Assembly (NCBI GenBank): GCA_021604105.1
Contig: BQIW01000003.1
Coordinates: 42,212 to 106,211 of the forward strand
DNA length: 64,000 nucleotides
Origin: Nitrospirales bacterium
Lineage (GTDB): Bacteria > Nitrospirota > Nitrospiria > Nitrospirales > UBA8639
Reading direction: 5' to 3'
Shown here: piece after piece, positions 10,834-20,866 of the stretch
Layout of the letters: every line of letters starts with the position of its first letter
Position numbering within the stretch: position 1 is the stretch's first letter
Made by a program: the position numbers and the translations under genes
Notes under the pieces: generated by a model
The model's input: only the letters and a program-made list of their open reading frames with translations
Told to the model about the DNA's origin: nothing
Database searches by the model: none

Positions 10834-13014
10834 TCAATCAAAATTGGGGTGTTCAGACTTTGGCGACACACTCTGAGTAGGAGAAACTGATGTAGGTGCT
10901 GGAGAACTTGGGAGATTCACCAGAAACGTGGTTCCCCCTCCTCTCACACTTTGGACCTCAATACTTCCCCGATGTTCTTGAATAATTTGATGGGCAATGG
11001 CCAATCCCAAGCCCGTTCCCTCATGTTCCTGACTCAAGTGTTTAGTGGTGAAAAAAGGATCAAATATATGCTCGATGTCTTCCGGGTTTATCCCTTTTCC
11101 ACTATCTTGAATATCCACTTGCACCCAACCCTGAGCCACACCCGAACCAATTTGTCGAGTCCGTACCGTTAACACCCCACCCTCTGGGAGCATGGCTTCC
11201 ACAGCATTAAACAACAGATTAAGGAACACCTGCTTTAGTTGCTGACGATCGGCAAATATCTTTGGCAACCCATGAGCTAAATCTGTTTCGACGACAATTA
11301 ATTCATGAGAGGGTCGAATTCTAAGGGTATATAAACAGGATTCCAGAATATCATTGAGATTTTCTTCCTTGAGAAACGGTTCCATCGGTTTGGCATAATC
11401 CAAGATCTCTCGCGTGAGCCGCTCAATTCGAAACACATCTTCTTTGACGACCTTACTGAATCGAATCAGAAACTGTTCATCATCCTTTCGTTCCGGTGCC
11501 AGATCCACAAAGGCTTTAATTGACGTCAAGGGATTTCTAATTTCGTGAGCTAATCCACCGGCCATGGTCTCCAGAGAACGAAGCCGATCAGTTCGACGTA
11601 CTAACGATTGGGAGCGTTTGAGCTCTTCATACAGCAAGGCATTGTCTAACGCCACGGACGCTTCTTGGGATAAGGTTGTTAATAAATCCAAGTCCTGGGT
11701 CGTATACCCTCCTCCACTTTTCGTATTAGGTCCAAACACACAAAAACCTAAGAGCCGTGTTTTGTTGACCAGAGGCAAACAGACTTCTGTTCCAATATGA
11801 GCCAGTTGCGCGATGACGGCCTCAGAGTCGGAGTTGAGGGTAGAAAGTTCCAATTCATTGATGACAAAACAGGAGGTGCCTTGTCTCCACATTTCTAATA
11901 ATGTCGGAGTTTTATGCAAGTACAGGACTGGAAGATCTGTCGTGGATTTTCCAAAGCTGGATACCGGTCGATAATCCTGACTGCCGGAACTTCGTAAATA
12001 TAAAACTCCCCATTGCAATCCCAAGGTGGGACAAATGGATTCTACGATCGTCGCCGTCAAATCTTTTAATTCCAATATGGAGAGGAGAGACTTAGAAAAA
12101 TGTACCACCGTTTCATGTCGGTTATACCGTTCCTTGAACAGTGATTTTGTGATTAATGTTTTGGCTTCCCGTTTCAAGGAGGACGCTCCAAGTACCAAGA
12201 GGAGCAATACGCTCAGTTCCACAAAAGAATACGCAATATTAATTTGCCCAAAATACAGACTCTGTCCAAGAAGGAGGATCGGATAGGCCGGGAAAGCCAC
12301 GAGTGCTAACAGGAGGCTTCCCGTAATGCTTCGTTCAACAGCCGTCCCAAGATCCATGAGTCTGTATCGTAAGAGGGTATAGGCGACGACCGACGTATAG
12401 ACCGTCAGGAGGATCGTGCCGTTCGGTGGGATTTCAATTCCATACCAGAGCGGAAAAGTCGTCATGCCCCCTAAGTACGCAATGACTGACCCGATGGTGA
12501 GAAGGAAAAATCGTGAACGTTCATGACCTGTTCGGGTTCGTGCCCCTTGATAGAGCAACCACGTTCCATAAATGGTCGATAGGCCAAACCCCAGGAGATA
12601 GACATGGAAGAAGGGACCGGGTTCCGGCCAAAATGGAAAATCACCGACATGAGATACATCAGCTACGAAATAGGTGGTAAAATTCGAACAGAAATAAATA
12701 AAACTAGCGCCCCATCCAAGGCGAATAAGCCATCTGTTTGCTTCTACCTCATCCAATAAGGTCAGGACATGCCACAGATAGGCTGGCGGAAGAAAAATTG
12801 CTCCGGCCATTAAGAGTCGAACAAAAAGGAGGGCGAGATCATGAGTTGAGGAAAGGTGCCATGCGCAATATCCATATCCCCAAATGGCGGCAGCTAAACA
12901 ATATAGGGCATAGGCTTGATGCTTGGAGCTGTGAGGGTTTTTGGCATAGACAATAAGGCCGGAGACTGTGGCGGCCAGACCATTCAGAAGTCCGCTAAAG
13001 GCGTAAAAATTCAC
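10834..13014 (-). CDS. Membrane sensor histidine kinase (7TM-type N-terminus, GAF, HisKA, HATPase)
   Basis: AGGLAHEIRNPLTSIKAF H-box, NLLFNAVEAM N-box, DSGKGI and GTGLGLAIAHQII G-boxes; multiple N-terminal TM segments; GAF-like middle. Confidence 0.92.
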   Translation of the reverse strand: MNFYAFSGLLNGLAATVSGLIVYAKNPHSSKHQAYALYCLAAAIWGYGYCAWHLSSTHDLALLFVRLLMAGAIFLPPAYLWHVLTLLDEVEANRWLIRLGWGASFIYFCSNFTTYFVADVSHVGDFPFWPEPGPFFHVYLLGFGLSTIYGTWLLYQGARTRTGHERSRFFLLTIGSVIAYLGGMTTFPLWYGIEIPPNGTILLTVYTSVVAYTLLRYRLMDLGTAVERSITGSLLLALVAFPAYPILLLGQSLYFGQINIAYSFVELSVLLLLVLGASSLKREAKTLITKSLFKERYNRHETVVHFSKSLLSILELKDLTATIVESICPTLGLQWGVLYLRSSGSQDYRPVSSFGKSTTDLPVLYLHKTPTLLEMWRQGTSCFVINELELSTLNSDSEAVIAQLAHIGTEVCLPLVNKTRLLGFCVFGPNTKSGGGYTTQDLDLLTTLSQEASVALDNALLYEELKRSQSLVRRTDRLRSLETMAGGLAHEIRNPLTSIKAFVDLAPERKDDEQFLIRFSKVVKEDVFRIERLTREILDYAKPMEPFLKEENLNDILESCLYTLRIRPSHELIVVETDLAHGLPKIFADRQQLKQVFLNLLFNAVEAMLPEGGVLTVRTRQIGSGVAQGWVQVDIQDSGKGINPEDIEHIFDPFFTTKHLSQEHEGTGLGLAIAHQIIQEHRGSIEVQSVRGGGTTFLVNLPSSPAPTSVSPTQSVSPKSEHPNFD

Positions 13015-13252
13015 GTCTAAAACAACGACAGATGAGAGATCACACTAGATCCTTGGCTCTGACACTTTTGACAGCCTATTGGACAATAATTGCAGGCAGA
13101 AGTCAAAAGAGTTGAGTCCGGTCGGGGGATACCTTTTCTTTTGTCTCCATGAACGACACTCTTCTGTACAATCCACGCTCAGTCATTGTCAAAGTGATGT
13201 TTCATCTGGGCCATGCGGTTCTCCAGAAAAACATTCAAAGAAAGAATTCCTC

Positions 13253-15583
13253 TTATGCCACTTGCTTCAGAAGGTCCGGCAGCGTGTTTCGTTTGAGGTA
13301 TGGCTCTGCATTCTGGATGATCGGCCTTTTCGTTTGTGTGCAAACAATAGGTTTGTCTAACACAACGAGATATGCTTGTCCTGCAAAAGTTGAATAAATA
13401 CCCGCATTCGTACAGCCCAAAGTGGCGATGATCGATTCCCATTGTGTTTGATCATAGAAGCAAAATTGCCCTTCTTTTTCAGCCTGTCGGATTTTCCCGT
13501 AATTATTCAATAGATCTCGTGCTTCCTCTCGTTGTTGTGGGAAGGCAGCACTAGTGACCAGATTCTGGTAAATGCCGGAAAAGTCTCCATTCGGTTTTAA
13601 ATTAGAAATAACTATTCGTCCCCCTGGAGCAAGAACACGATACAGTTCTCGTAAGGTGGCGCCTGGATCCCGGACATATCCAATCACCAGATTTGAGACA
13701 ATCCGGTCAAATCGGTTGTCTGGAAAGGGGAGAGGCTGACCTAAATCTACTTGTGCCCAGGCCTGGGTGAGGAGAGGTGTCGGAGCGGTCCTGGCATGTT
13801 GCCATTCTGTCGTGGCGGCGAGCATCGCTTTGTTCGCCCGTTTCAACGCGTCAGAAACGACATCAATCCCCACATACTGAATGGACTTCTCAATGTGCGG
13901 GATCCCACATGGAATGTTGGAGGAAAGCCTATTCAAAAAATATAAACCGGCATTCCCATTTCCACAACCGGCATCCAGAAACCGTTGGCCAGGGGTTATA
14001 GGGCCTAAGGCATGAAACACATGATCAAGGAGTTTCACATAATCCCGGCATTGCGCCACCGACTGAAAATGGCCCAAGTAATCCTGCCAAAAGCCTGCGC
14101 CGACATTGGTCTCGGCCTGTTGTTGTTGTGCCAGTTTTTCTCGTCGATTTTGGCGTCCCAAGTCCAGTCGATTGGGGGTGTGGATTCCATCAAGAGAAGC
14201 TTTCTGATTCACATACTCATGACACTGTGCGATCAGTCGTCGATAGGTTTCACGGGCTCTTTTGGGGTTTTCTTGTAGACGATGCAATGCATCTGGCACC
14301 ACCATCCACTGCTTAAGACGTCGACCCAATGCATTCCGAAATGCTTGAAGATCCTTGGGATCGATCCAGGCATCCTGTTCGGCGGAAACCAGTATGACGG
14401 GGGAGGTTAAGGATTCTGCATCAAGCAGTGTATCCTCAATCGTGACAAATTTGTTCGCAATGGCATCACCCAAAAACTGATTGCCTACATTAAAGCCCAA
14501 AAAATTCGCCGAGACTGGACACTGTCCGTTCCAATAGGCGGTGAAGAGATCTTCCTGATGAACCGTGGCTGCAGACCGTTGGACATTGACAATGCTCATG
14601 AGCATGATCAAGAGAGATAATGATGGACTTTCAGCCTCAGCTTTGAGAGCGACTCGTGAAGCTAAACTGGCAGCCACACCGATTATGGCAGCGCGCGGCC
14701 AAGTGGTCCTCACATAACGGGTCACCGTTTGAAAATCACTCTTCATTGATGAAAGGGATACTTGGTAGTGCAGTCCATCACTCTCGCCGACATGATTGGT
14801 ATGGTCATAGCGCACGACCTTGAATCCATTGCTGGCAAAGTAATACGCCAAGGTCAAATAATCCCGCTTGGTTTCTCCATATCCGGGGGCAATAACGACG
14901 ACAGGTCCTTCTGTTAAATCTCCCTCAACAGGTCGGTCATGGTAGGCATTAATCTTTTGCCCATTGCCTTTTTCAATGGTGAGACGACTACTGGACACGC
15001 TCGTTTTTTGATGAATAAGGGACCCCTCCTTCATCTCTTCTTCCTTCTCACGGAGGGGAACTCCTGGTATTGAGTCGGAGTATTCGTGGTATTGAATATT
15101 CCAGAGGGAATTAAACGAACTTTCTAAAACATGTCCAAACACCATGAGGCCCTTTCTTTGAGGCAGCAGGACTCTCGGACCTGAGGAAAAGGAACCAGCG
15201 ACATCATTCTCTGTTGAGCAGTCTAGAAGAATGGTCGTTGTCCCTTCCCAAGCCGTCTGACCTGCTTCCACATGGATATCTGTAATCTTTCCGTAAAATT
15301 TTTGTAGGGAATGCTCTTGATCTGAAATGGCATATTTCACCTCAATGATTTGCGAGCCTTGGATTGGAGGGAACCCCGTCAACCGCAATTGCATGGTGTC
15401 CTCGTGCCATCCCACGAGGTAACCCTCCCAAGTTCCTCCAAGACAATGTAACGCAAGGGGAAGTGGGAAAAGGTCACGGACTTCAGAAAGATCGCCAGGA
15501 ACTTTCTCCTGATTTATCAGCTTCAATCCAGCAAATTGATTCATTGAAGTGTTATCCACCAACCCTTGTGTTAAAGTGCTCAT
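13253..15583 (-). CDS. Multidomain protein: N-terminal unknown (possibly PilZ-like), LuxD-like acyl hydrolase/thioesterase domain, C-terminal SAM methyltransferase
   Basis: VVVIAPGYGETKRDYLTLAYYFASNGFKVVRYDHTNHVGESDG...VAASLASR resembles LuxD-type thioesterases; FLDAGCGNGNAGLYFL is methyltransferase motif I; ATG at 15583 follows GGTGGGGG. Confidence 0.8.
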   Translation of the reverse strand: MSTLTQGLVDNTSMNQFAGLKLINQEKVPGDLSEVRDLFPLPLALHCLGGTWEGYLVGWHEDTMQLRLTGFPPIQGSQIIEVKYAISDQEHSLQKFYGKITDIHVEAGQTAWEGTTTILLDCSTENDVAGSFSSGPRVLLPQRKGLMVFGHVLESSFNSLWNIQYHEYSDSIPGVPLREKEEEMKEGSLIHQKTSVSSSRLTIEKGNGQKINAYHDRPVEGDLTEGPVVVIAPGYGETKRDYLTLAYYFASNGFKVVRYDHTNHVGESDGLHYQVSLSSMKSDFQTVTRYVRTTWPRAAIIGVAASLASRVALKAEAESPSLSLLIMLMSIVNVQRSAATVHQEDLFTAYWNGQCPVSANFLGFNVGNQFLGDAIANKFVTIEDTLLDAESLTSPVILVSAEQDAWIDPKDLQAFRNALGRRLKQWMVVPDALHRLQENPKRARETYRRLIAQCHEYVNQKASLDGIHTPNRLDLGRQNRREKLAQQQQAETNVGAGFWQDYLGHFQSVAQCRDYVKLLDHVFHALGPITPGQRFLDAGCGNGNAGLYFLNRLSSNIPCGIPHIEKSIQYVGIDVVSDALKRANKAMLAATTEWQHARTAPTPLLTQAWAQVDLGQPLPFPDNRFDRIVSNLVIGYVRDPGATLRELYRVLAPGGRIVISNLKPNGDFSGIYQNLVTSAAFPQQREEARDLLNNYGKIRQAEKEGQFCFYDQTQWESIIATLGCTNAGIYSTFAGQAYLVVLDKPIVCTQTKRPIIQNAEPYLKRNTLPDLLKQVA

Positions 15584-15693
15584 GCGTTCCCCCACCTGAA
15601 TATAAGTGTTAATACCTACTTTTTGACGCAAGACGTTCCCTGGATCTCAAAAGATCCTGATCGCTGCATCAGCCTGTGTTAGAAGAGGGGCGA

Positions 15694-15726
15694 GAGATGA
15701 AACGACTTACATCGTTTCGTTTTTTG
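15694..15726 (+). terminator. Intrinsic terminator-like hairpin
   Basis: GAAACGA-CTTACA-TCGTTTC followed by GTTTTTTG on the + strand. Confidence 0.55.
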
Positions 15727-16041
15727 ATACGGGTGTCTGATCCACCATGGTGTTGGTATCAATTCTACTCTCTTAGATTGGACACTAGAGCAACCTGAGT
15801 GCCAGAACTTTCGAACAAAAGGTTGGAAAACATTTTTGAGAGAAAACCATAGAATTTACTAGGAAAATTTTGCCTGAAAAGTTTTTCCAAAAATCACCCT
15901 GCAGATTTTTTAAGGTTTTATCTGTCGATCCGCTGACGGTAAAATAAACAGAGCGTTGATCTCCTGACAGGCCATTGTTCTTTTTCATTGACACATCTTC
16001 CTCTCCTACCTAAAATCCAGGGAAATTGAGAGGAGGTTCGC

Positions 16042-18144
16042 ATGCCACACGAATCGGCTCCATCCATCCGTAACGTGGTCATTGCTTCCTATCCGGGGCC
16101 AGGAAAAACGACCCTTTGTGAAGCACTCGCTTTTTCCACGGGAGTCATCCCGACCATGGGGACCATTCCTCAGGGAAATACTATTGGTGATTTTGAACCG
16201 GAAGAGGTCCACCGGCACCATTCCATCAGTTCAACCATCTGTCAGTTCGAATGGCAGGGGACAAAAATCAATGTCATAGATACACCGGGAATGAGCGATT
16301 ATGCCTTTGAGGTTCAATCCGCTCTCAGGGCGGTGGATGGCGTGGTACTTGTTGTCGGAGCGAGTACGGGGCTGCGGTCAGAAATCGAACGCGTCTGGGA
16401 CCTTATTCAGGAATACGAACTTCCCTGTCTTCTGTTTATTAATGAACTGGATAAAGAACGGGGGGATTATCGCTCGATTCTATCAGAATGTGAAAAAACA
16501 TTGGGATTTACCGGAGTTCCAATCACGATTCCAGTTGACGAGGAGACTCCGCTAGCTGGGATAATTGATCTATTTGCGAGGAATATCATCACGGCGATTT
16601 CCGACACGCCTAAAACCAACCAAACTGAAATTCCTGCAGAACATCAAGCCAATGCGAATGAATTCCGGCGCCGAGCTATGGAACAAGTGGCAGAAACCAA
16701 TGATCAATTGGTGGAAAAATATCTCACCCACGGTGAAATCTCAGAGGAAGATTTGCGGGATGGATTGACGCTTGGCACATTAGAACGGAAGCTTGTTCCG
16801 GTGTTATGTGGATCGGCTATTCGCAATATTGGAACAACAACCTTGCTCGATGCGATACAACGATATCTTCCCTCTCCCTCCGATCGTTCCAGTCTCCATC
16901 CAAATATCGGCCTGCAACCTCAGACACATGATGAAGATCAACGAAAATCTGATCCGGATGATCCCTTTTCAGCTTTCGTCTTCAAAACCACAATCGATCC
17001 ATTTATGGGGCGTCTATCATTTGTGCGAGTGCTGTCCGGTACCCTGCATGCAGATTCAGGATTTTATAATGCCTCTCGCCAGACCAAAGAGAAGGGTGGT
17101 CATCTCTTTTTCTCCATTGGCAAGAAGCATCACCAGGTTAATCAGGTCTCTGCCGGAGATATTGTGGCCATCGGGAAATTAAAGGATACTCAAACAGGCG
17201 ACACCATTTGCGATGAACGACATCCCATTATATTCCCAGGCCTAAAAATATCGCGTCCGGTCATGTCTTATGCCTTGGAAGTAAAAAGTAAAAATGAAAT
17301 TGACAAGGTCAGCTTAGGTCTCCATAAGTTGGTGGAAGAAGATCCCTCTCTCGAGTTTCTCAGGAATGAAGAAACAAAAGAAATGTTGTTAAGTGGGGTA
17401 GGGCAGAGTCACATCGATGCTACCTTAGATAAACTGAGGCGCAAATATGGAGTTGAAGTGGATTTGCACATGCCGAAAGTCCCTTATAAGGAAACGATCC
17501 ATCGTATGGCTCAGGCCCAAGGGAAATACAAAAAACAAACCGGTGGACATGGGCAATATGGAGATTGTTGGCTACAAATTGAGCCCCTTCCGCGTGGGGC
17601 CGGTTTTGAATTTCACAACAAAATTGTTGGTGGCGTCATACCACGGAATTTCATCCCCGCAGTCGAAAAGGGCGTGATCGAAGCCCTACAACATGGGATT
17701 GTTGCTGGATTTCCCATCGTGGATATTCGCGTGGCTGTCTATGATGGATCTCATCATCCTGTCGATTCTTCAGAGTTGGCATTTAAAGTAGCAGGGTCAA
17801 TGGCCCTCAAGCATGCTCTGGAGGCAGCTCACAGCACGATTCTTGAACCGATCATGTCAGTAGATGTTCTCGTCCCGGATGATTTGGTGGGAACCGTGAT
17901 TGGAGATCTGAACTCTCGCCGTGGACGCATACAGGGAATGGCAACCAAGGGACACAATCAAATCGTGAAGGCCTTTGTGCCCTTGGCGGAAATGCTGAAG
18001 TATGCTTCATCCTTGACGTCCATGACAGCTGGAAAGGGTAGTTATGTGATGGAATTTTCAGGTTACGAGGAGGTACCGAAGGATTGCCTTAATCGTATTG
18101 TGGAGGAGCATAAAAAAGAAAAGGAAGCCGTTTCGTCCCACTGA
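16042..18144 (+). CDS. Elongation factor G-like translational GTPase (EF-G paralogue type)
   Basis: GTPase G1 ASYPGPGKTTL, G3 DTPGMSDYAFEVQSALRAVDG, G4 position NELD; full EF-G domain length (YKETIHR, GGHGQYGD, GKGSYVMEF). Confidence 0.9.
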   Translation: MPHESAPSIRNVVIASYPGPGKTTLCEALAFSTGVIPTMGTIPQGNTIGDFEPEEVHRHHSISSTICQFEWQGTKINVIDTPGMSDYAFEVQSALRAVDGVVLVVGASTGLRSEIERVWDLIQEYELPCLLFINELDKERGDYRSILSECEKTLGFTGVPITIPVDEETPLAGIIDLFARNIITAISDTPKTNQTEIPAEHQANANEFRRRAMEQVAETNDQLVEKYLTHGEISEEDLRDGLTLGTLERKLVPVLCGSAIRNIGTTTLLDAIQRYLPSPSDRSSLHPNIGLQPQTHDEDQRKSDPDDPFSAFVFKTTIDPFMGRLSFVRVLSGTLHADSGFYNASRQTKEKGGHLFFSIGKKHHQVNQVSAGDIVAIGKLKDTQTGDTICDERHPIIFPGLKISRPVMSYALEVKSKNEIDKVSLGLHKLVEEDPSLEFLRNEETKEMLLSGVGQSHIDATLDKLRRKYGVEVDLHMPKVPYKETIHRMAQAQGKYKKQTGGHGQYGDCWLQIEPLPRGAGFEFHNKIVGGVIPRNFIPAVEKGVIEALQHGIVAGFPIVDIRVAVYDGSHHPVDSSELAFKVAGSMALKHALEAAHSTILEPIMSVDVLVPDDLVGTVIGDLNSRRGRIQGMATKGHNQIVKAFVPLAEMLKYASSLTSMTAGKGSYVMEFSGYEEVPKDCLNRIVEEHKKEKEAVSSH

Positions 18145-18169
18145 CCCCTCACCAAATGTGAGAGAGGCT

Positions 18170-19546
18170 TTAAGGCTGCGTTTTGATCACAATGAAAAAT
18201 GCCCTGGCCTTTCGAATAATTCGAAGTAAAATGGTCTGACCCGGCTTCACTTTGGCAATTTCTTCTGAAAATTGTGTGACGGTCCGGACCGTTTTCCGGT
18301 TAACCTCGTTTATCAAATCTCCTTCTTGAATCCCCTCAGAGTTCGCGAGACCACCTGGTTTAACTTTGGTCACAAGCACGCCCACGGTTTCTTCTAATTC
18401 AAATTGCTCAGCGAGTGCGGCTGTAAGCCCTTGGACATCAAGCCCTAAGGTGACCTCTGATTTTTGTAAGGGGAGCGATGCCAACGTGGATTTCTCCTGT
18501 CTTTCCACTATTGGTACCAAGTAGGTCAATTCTTTCCCGTCACGTAACACAAGAATTTTGGCATTTTCACCAGGTCCAACACGCGCAACAAGTCTTGACA
18601 GTTGGTTGGGCGAATCAACTGAGCTGTCGTCTACCGACACAATGATATCCCCTGGTTTAATTCCGGCCACATGGGCGGGATCGTGTTCATATACTTCGTT
18701 GACGAGAACGCCATGGCCTTCCTTAATCCCAAATTGTTCTGCAAGTTCTTTTGTGAGTGATTGAATCCCGACACCAAGCCACCCACGAACCACTCGCCCA
18801 TGAGATACCAGTTGCTCGACAACACGCGAAACCATATCGGCAGGAATGGAAAATCCTATGCCCTGTGCCATATGGATTATGGCGGTATTGATTCCGATCA
18901 CCTCACCTCGAAGGTTAAAGAGCGGCCCTCCTGAATTCCCTGGATTGATTGCGGCATCCGTTTGAATGAAATTTTCATAACGGGACAAATTGAGGCGTTC
19001 CCTTCCAATTCCACTGATAACGCCTAGGGTTACTGTACGGTCTAAGCCCATTGGATTTCCGACAGCCAATACCCATTGACCGACTTTTAAGGTGTTGGAG
19101 TTCCCAAAATGAGCAACTGGAAATTTCCGGTCAGATTCAATTTTGAGGACCGCTATATCGGTTTCTTTATCACGCCCAATGACCCGAGCAATCATGTTGG
19201 ACTTATCGGATAGCCGAACATCCGCCTCCATGGCGTCTTCCCCAACTACGTGATTGTTAGTCACAATAATTCCATCATCCCGCACGATAACACCTGAACC
19301 ACTGCCTTGAGAAAATGGGGCCCGTCGTTGAAACCCTTGTCCCTGGGCGATTTCACGAATCGGTGTAATATTGACTACCGTAGGCGTCACCCGTTCAGCT
19401 AGGCTGGTGATGGCCTGTTCTATGTCTCCCAGAAGTTGGAGTCCCCTAAGTTCATTGGCCGGCTGGCTAATTGCGGGTGCTTGAGAAATGAACAAAATAA
19501 GGCAATATATTGAAATTATGACGGGAAACTTAAAAAAACTCATCAT
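18170..19546 (-). CDS. Do/DegP-family serine protease with two PDZ domains
   Basis: Signal peptide; catalytic contexts TNNHVV, TDIAVLKI, GNSGGPLFN; two PDZ-like regions. Confidence 0.95.
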   Translation of the reverse strand: MMSFFKFPVIISIYCLILFISQAPAISQPANELRGLQLLGDIEQAITSLAERVTPTVVNITPIREIAQGQGFQRRAPFSQGSGSGVIVRDDGIIVTNNHVVGEDAMEADVRLSDKSNMIARVIGRDKETDIAVLKIESDRKFPVAHFGNSNTLKVGQWVLAVGNPMGLDRTVTLGVISGIGRERLNLSRYENFIQTDAAINPGNSGGPLFNLRGEVIGINTAIIHMAQGIGFSIPADMVSRVVEQLVSHGRVVRGWLGVGIQSLTKELAEQFGIKEGHGVLVNEVYEHDPAHVAGIKPGDIIVSVDDSSVDSPNQLSRLVARVGPGENAKILVLRDGKELTYLVPIVERQEKSTLASLPLQKSEVTLGLDVQGLTAALAEQFELEETVGVLVTKVKPGGLANSEGIQEGDLINEVNRKTVRTVTQFSEEIAKVKPGQTILLRIIRKARAFFIVIKTQP

Positions 19547-19602
19547 AAGCCTTATATTTTTAAATGTCGGATAATAAATATTATGTTAAATAGAAAAAAG
19601 TC

Positions 19603-20199
19603 TCAAATAGAAAAAAGTCTCATTTTGTTTTCGGTTCCCTGAATAAGACGGAGAATGTTTTCTTTGTGGCAGAATAAAATGACAGCAGTCACTCCAACAG
19701 CAAAAAAGCAGAAATAGAAGTCGAAAGTCAGAAAATAGGCCAAGAATGGAAACACACTAAAAGCCAGCAGCGCGCCACCTGAGGAATATCCAAAAACCAA
19801 AACCGCTCCTAACCACACACCAACAAGAAGCCATCCAATCATCGGATGTATTCCAATAATGGCTCCCAAGGCCGTGGCGACTCCCTTCCCCCCCTTAAAT
19901 CCTAAAAAAAGAGAAAACACATGACCAAGAATGACCGTAAAGCCTATGACAAGAATCCAGAACCAAGGAAACCCGACGAAGCCAGCGATAACGGTCGCAA
20001 CCGTTCCTTTCCCTAAATCCCCAATTAGCGTTAATATACCTACTTTTTTACCTGATACTCTCAGAACATTGGTAAAACCGATGTTCTGGCTTCCATGTGT
20101 GCGAGGATCATCTGCTCCGAAAATGCGAGAAATGACTAAGCCAAACGGGACAGATCCTAAGAGATAGGCGCTGACCACTCCTAATAAATATATTTCCAT
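19603..20199 (-). CDS. plsY: Glycerol-3-phosphate acyltransferase PlsY
   Basis: YLLGSVPFGLVISRIFG, GSQNIGFTNVLRVSGKK, FKGGKGVATALGA; the natural start MEIYLLG is at 20199 (ORF track extends to 20436). Confidence 0.95.
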   Translation of the reverse strand: MEIYLLGVVSAYLLGSVPFGLVISRIFGADDPRTHGSQNIGFTNVLRVSGKKVGILTLIGDLGKGTVATVIAGFVGFPWFWILVIGFTVILGHVFSLFLGFKGGKGVATALGAIIGIHPMIGWLLVGVWLGAVLVFGYSSGGALLAFSVFPFLAYFLTFDFYFCFFAVGVTAVILFCHKENILRLIQGTENKMRLFSI

Positions 20200-20221
20200 T
20201 CCGAGCGACTTGTGAGCACTC

Positions 20222-20839
20222 CTACCAATATTGCGGACTGATTTTCTTAAAGATTTGCATGAGGTATCGCCAGCCGGAAAATAAGGAAAAAAACAGGGCA
20301 ATATACAACAGTCCAGTTCCAACCGTGGCCAGGATATGCTCACTTTGGATCCAAACGCCCTGGAGAATAAGGCACAGGATCCCTCCGATTTGCCCGATGA
20401 CTTTGAATTTCCCAAGAGAGTCAGCCGGAACGACAAAACCTTCTTTTGCTGCGACCATCCTGGCTCCTGTCACAATCATTTCGCGTGCAATCATCACAAT
20501 TGCCAACCACACCGCGACACGCTGAAACTGCACAAGAAGAATAAGGCCAGAGGCCACCAGAAGTTTATCGGCAACCGGATCCAGCAATTTGCCTAAGTTG
20601 GTAATCTGCCCACTTTTTCTGGCCAAATATCCGTCGAGAAAATCGGTAAAAGCCGCACAAGCAAACACCAGACCGGCTGCCAAAGCCCGGTCTGGACTAG
20701 ATTCGGAAAAAAACCAGACAAAAACAGGAATTAACAGAATCCGCAGCAGGGTAAGAGAATTAGGAAGATTAAAATAGACTTCTCCCATAATTACCGTATT
20801 TTGTTCAGCCTTCTCTTTTACTAAATCAGATTGATTCAT
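20222..20839 (-). CDS. pgsA: CDP-diacylglycerol--glycerol-3-phosphate 3-phosphatidyltransferase
   Basis: NLPNSLTLLRILLIPVF, DFLDGYLARKSGQITNLGKLLDPVADKLL (CDP-alcohol phosphatidyltransferase signature). Confidence 0.95.
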   Translation of the reverse strand: MNQSDLVKEKAEQNTVIMGEVYFNLPNSLTLLRILLIPVFVWFFSESSPDRALAAGLVFACAAFTDFLDGYLARKSGQITNLGKLLDPVADKLLVASGLILLVQFQRVAVWLAIVMIAREMIVTGARMVAAKEGFVVPADSLGKFKVIGQIGGILCLILQGVWIQSEHILATVGTGLLYIALFFSLFSGWRYLMQIFKKISPQYW

Positions 20840-20866
20840 GAGGATTCAAATATTTGCTTTAAAACC

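Noticed and set aside
13079-13442. Several overlapping ORFs on both strands at the 3' end of the LuxD-like fusion
   Set aside because: Mutually overlapping, no motifs, overlapped by the supported minus-strand CDS.
15785-15994. 69-aa minus-strand ORF in the intergenic region
   Set aside because: No start context or motif; AT-rich intergenic composition.
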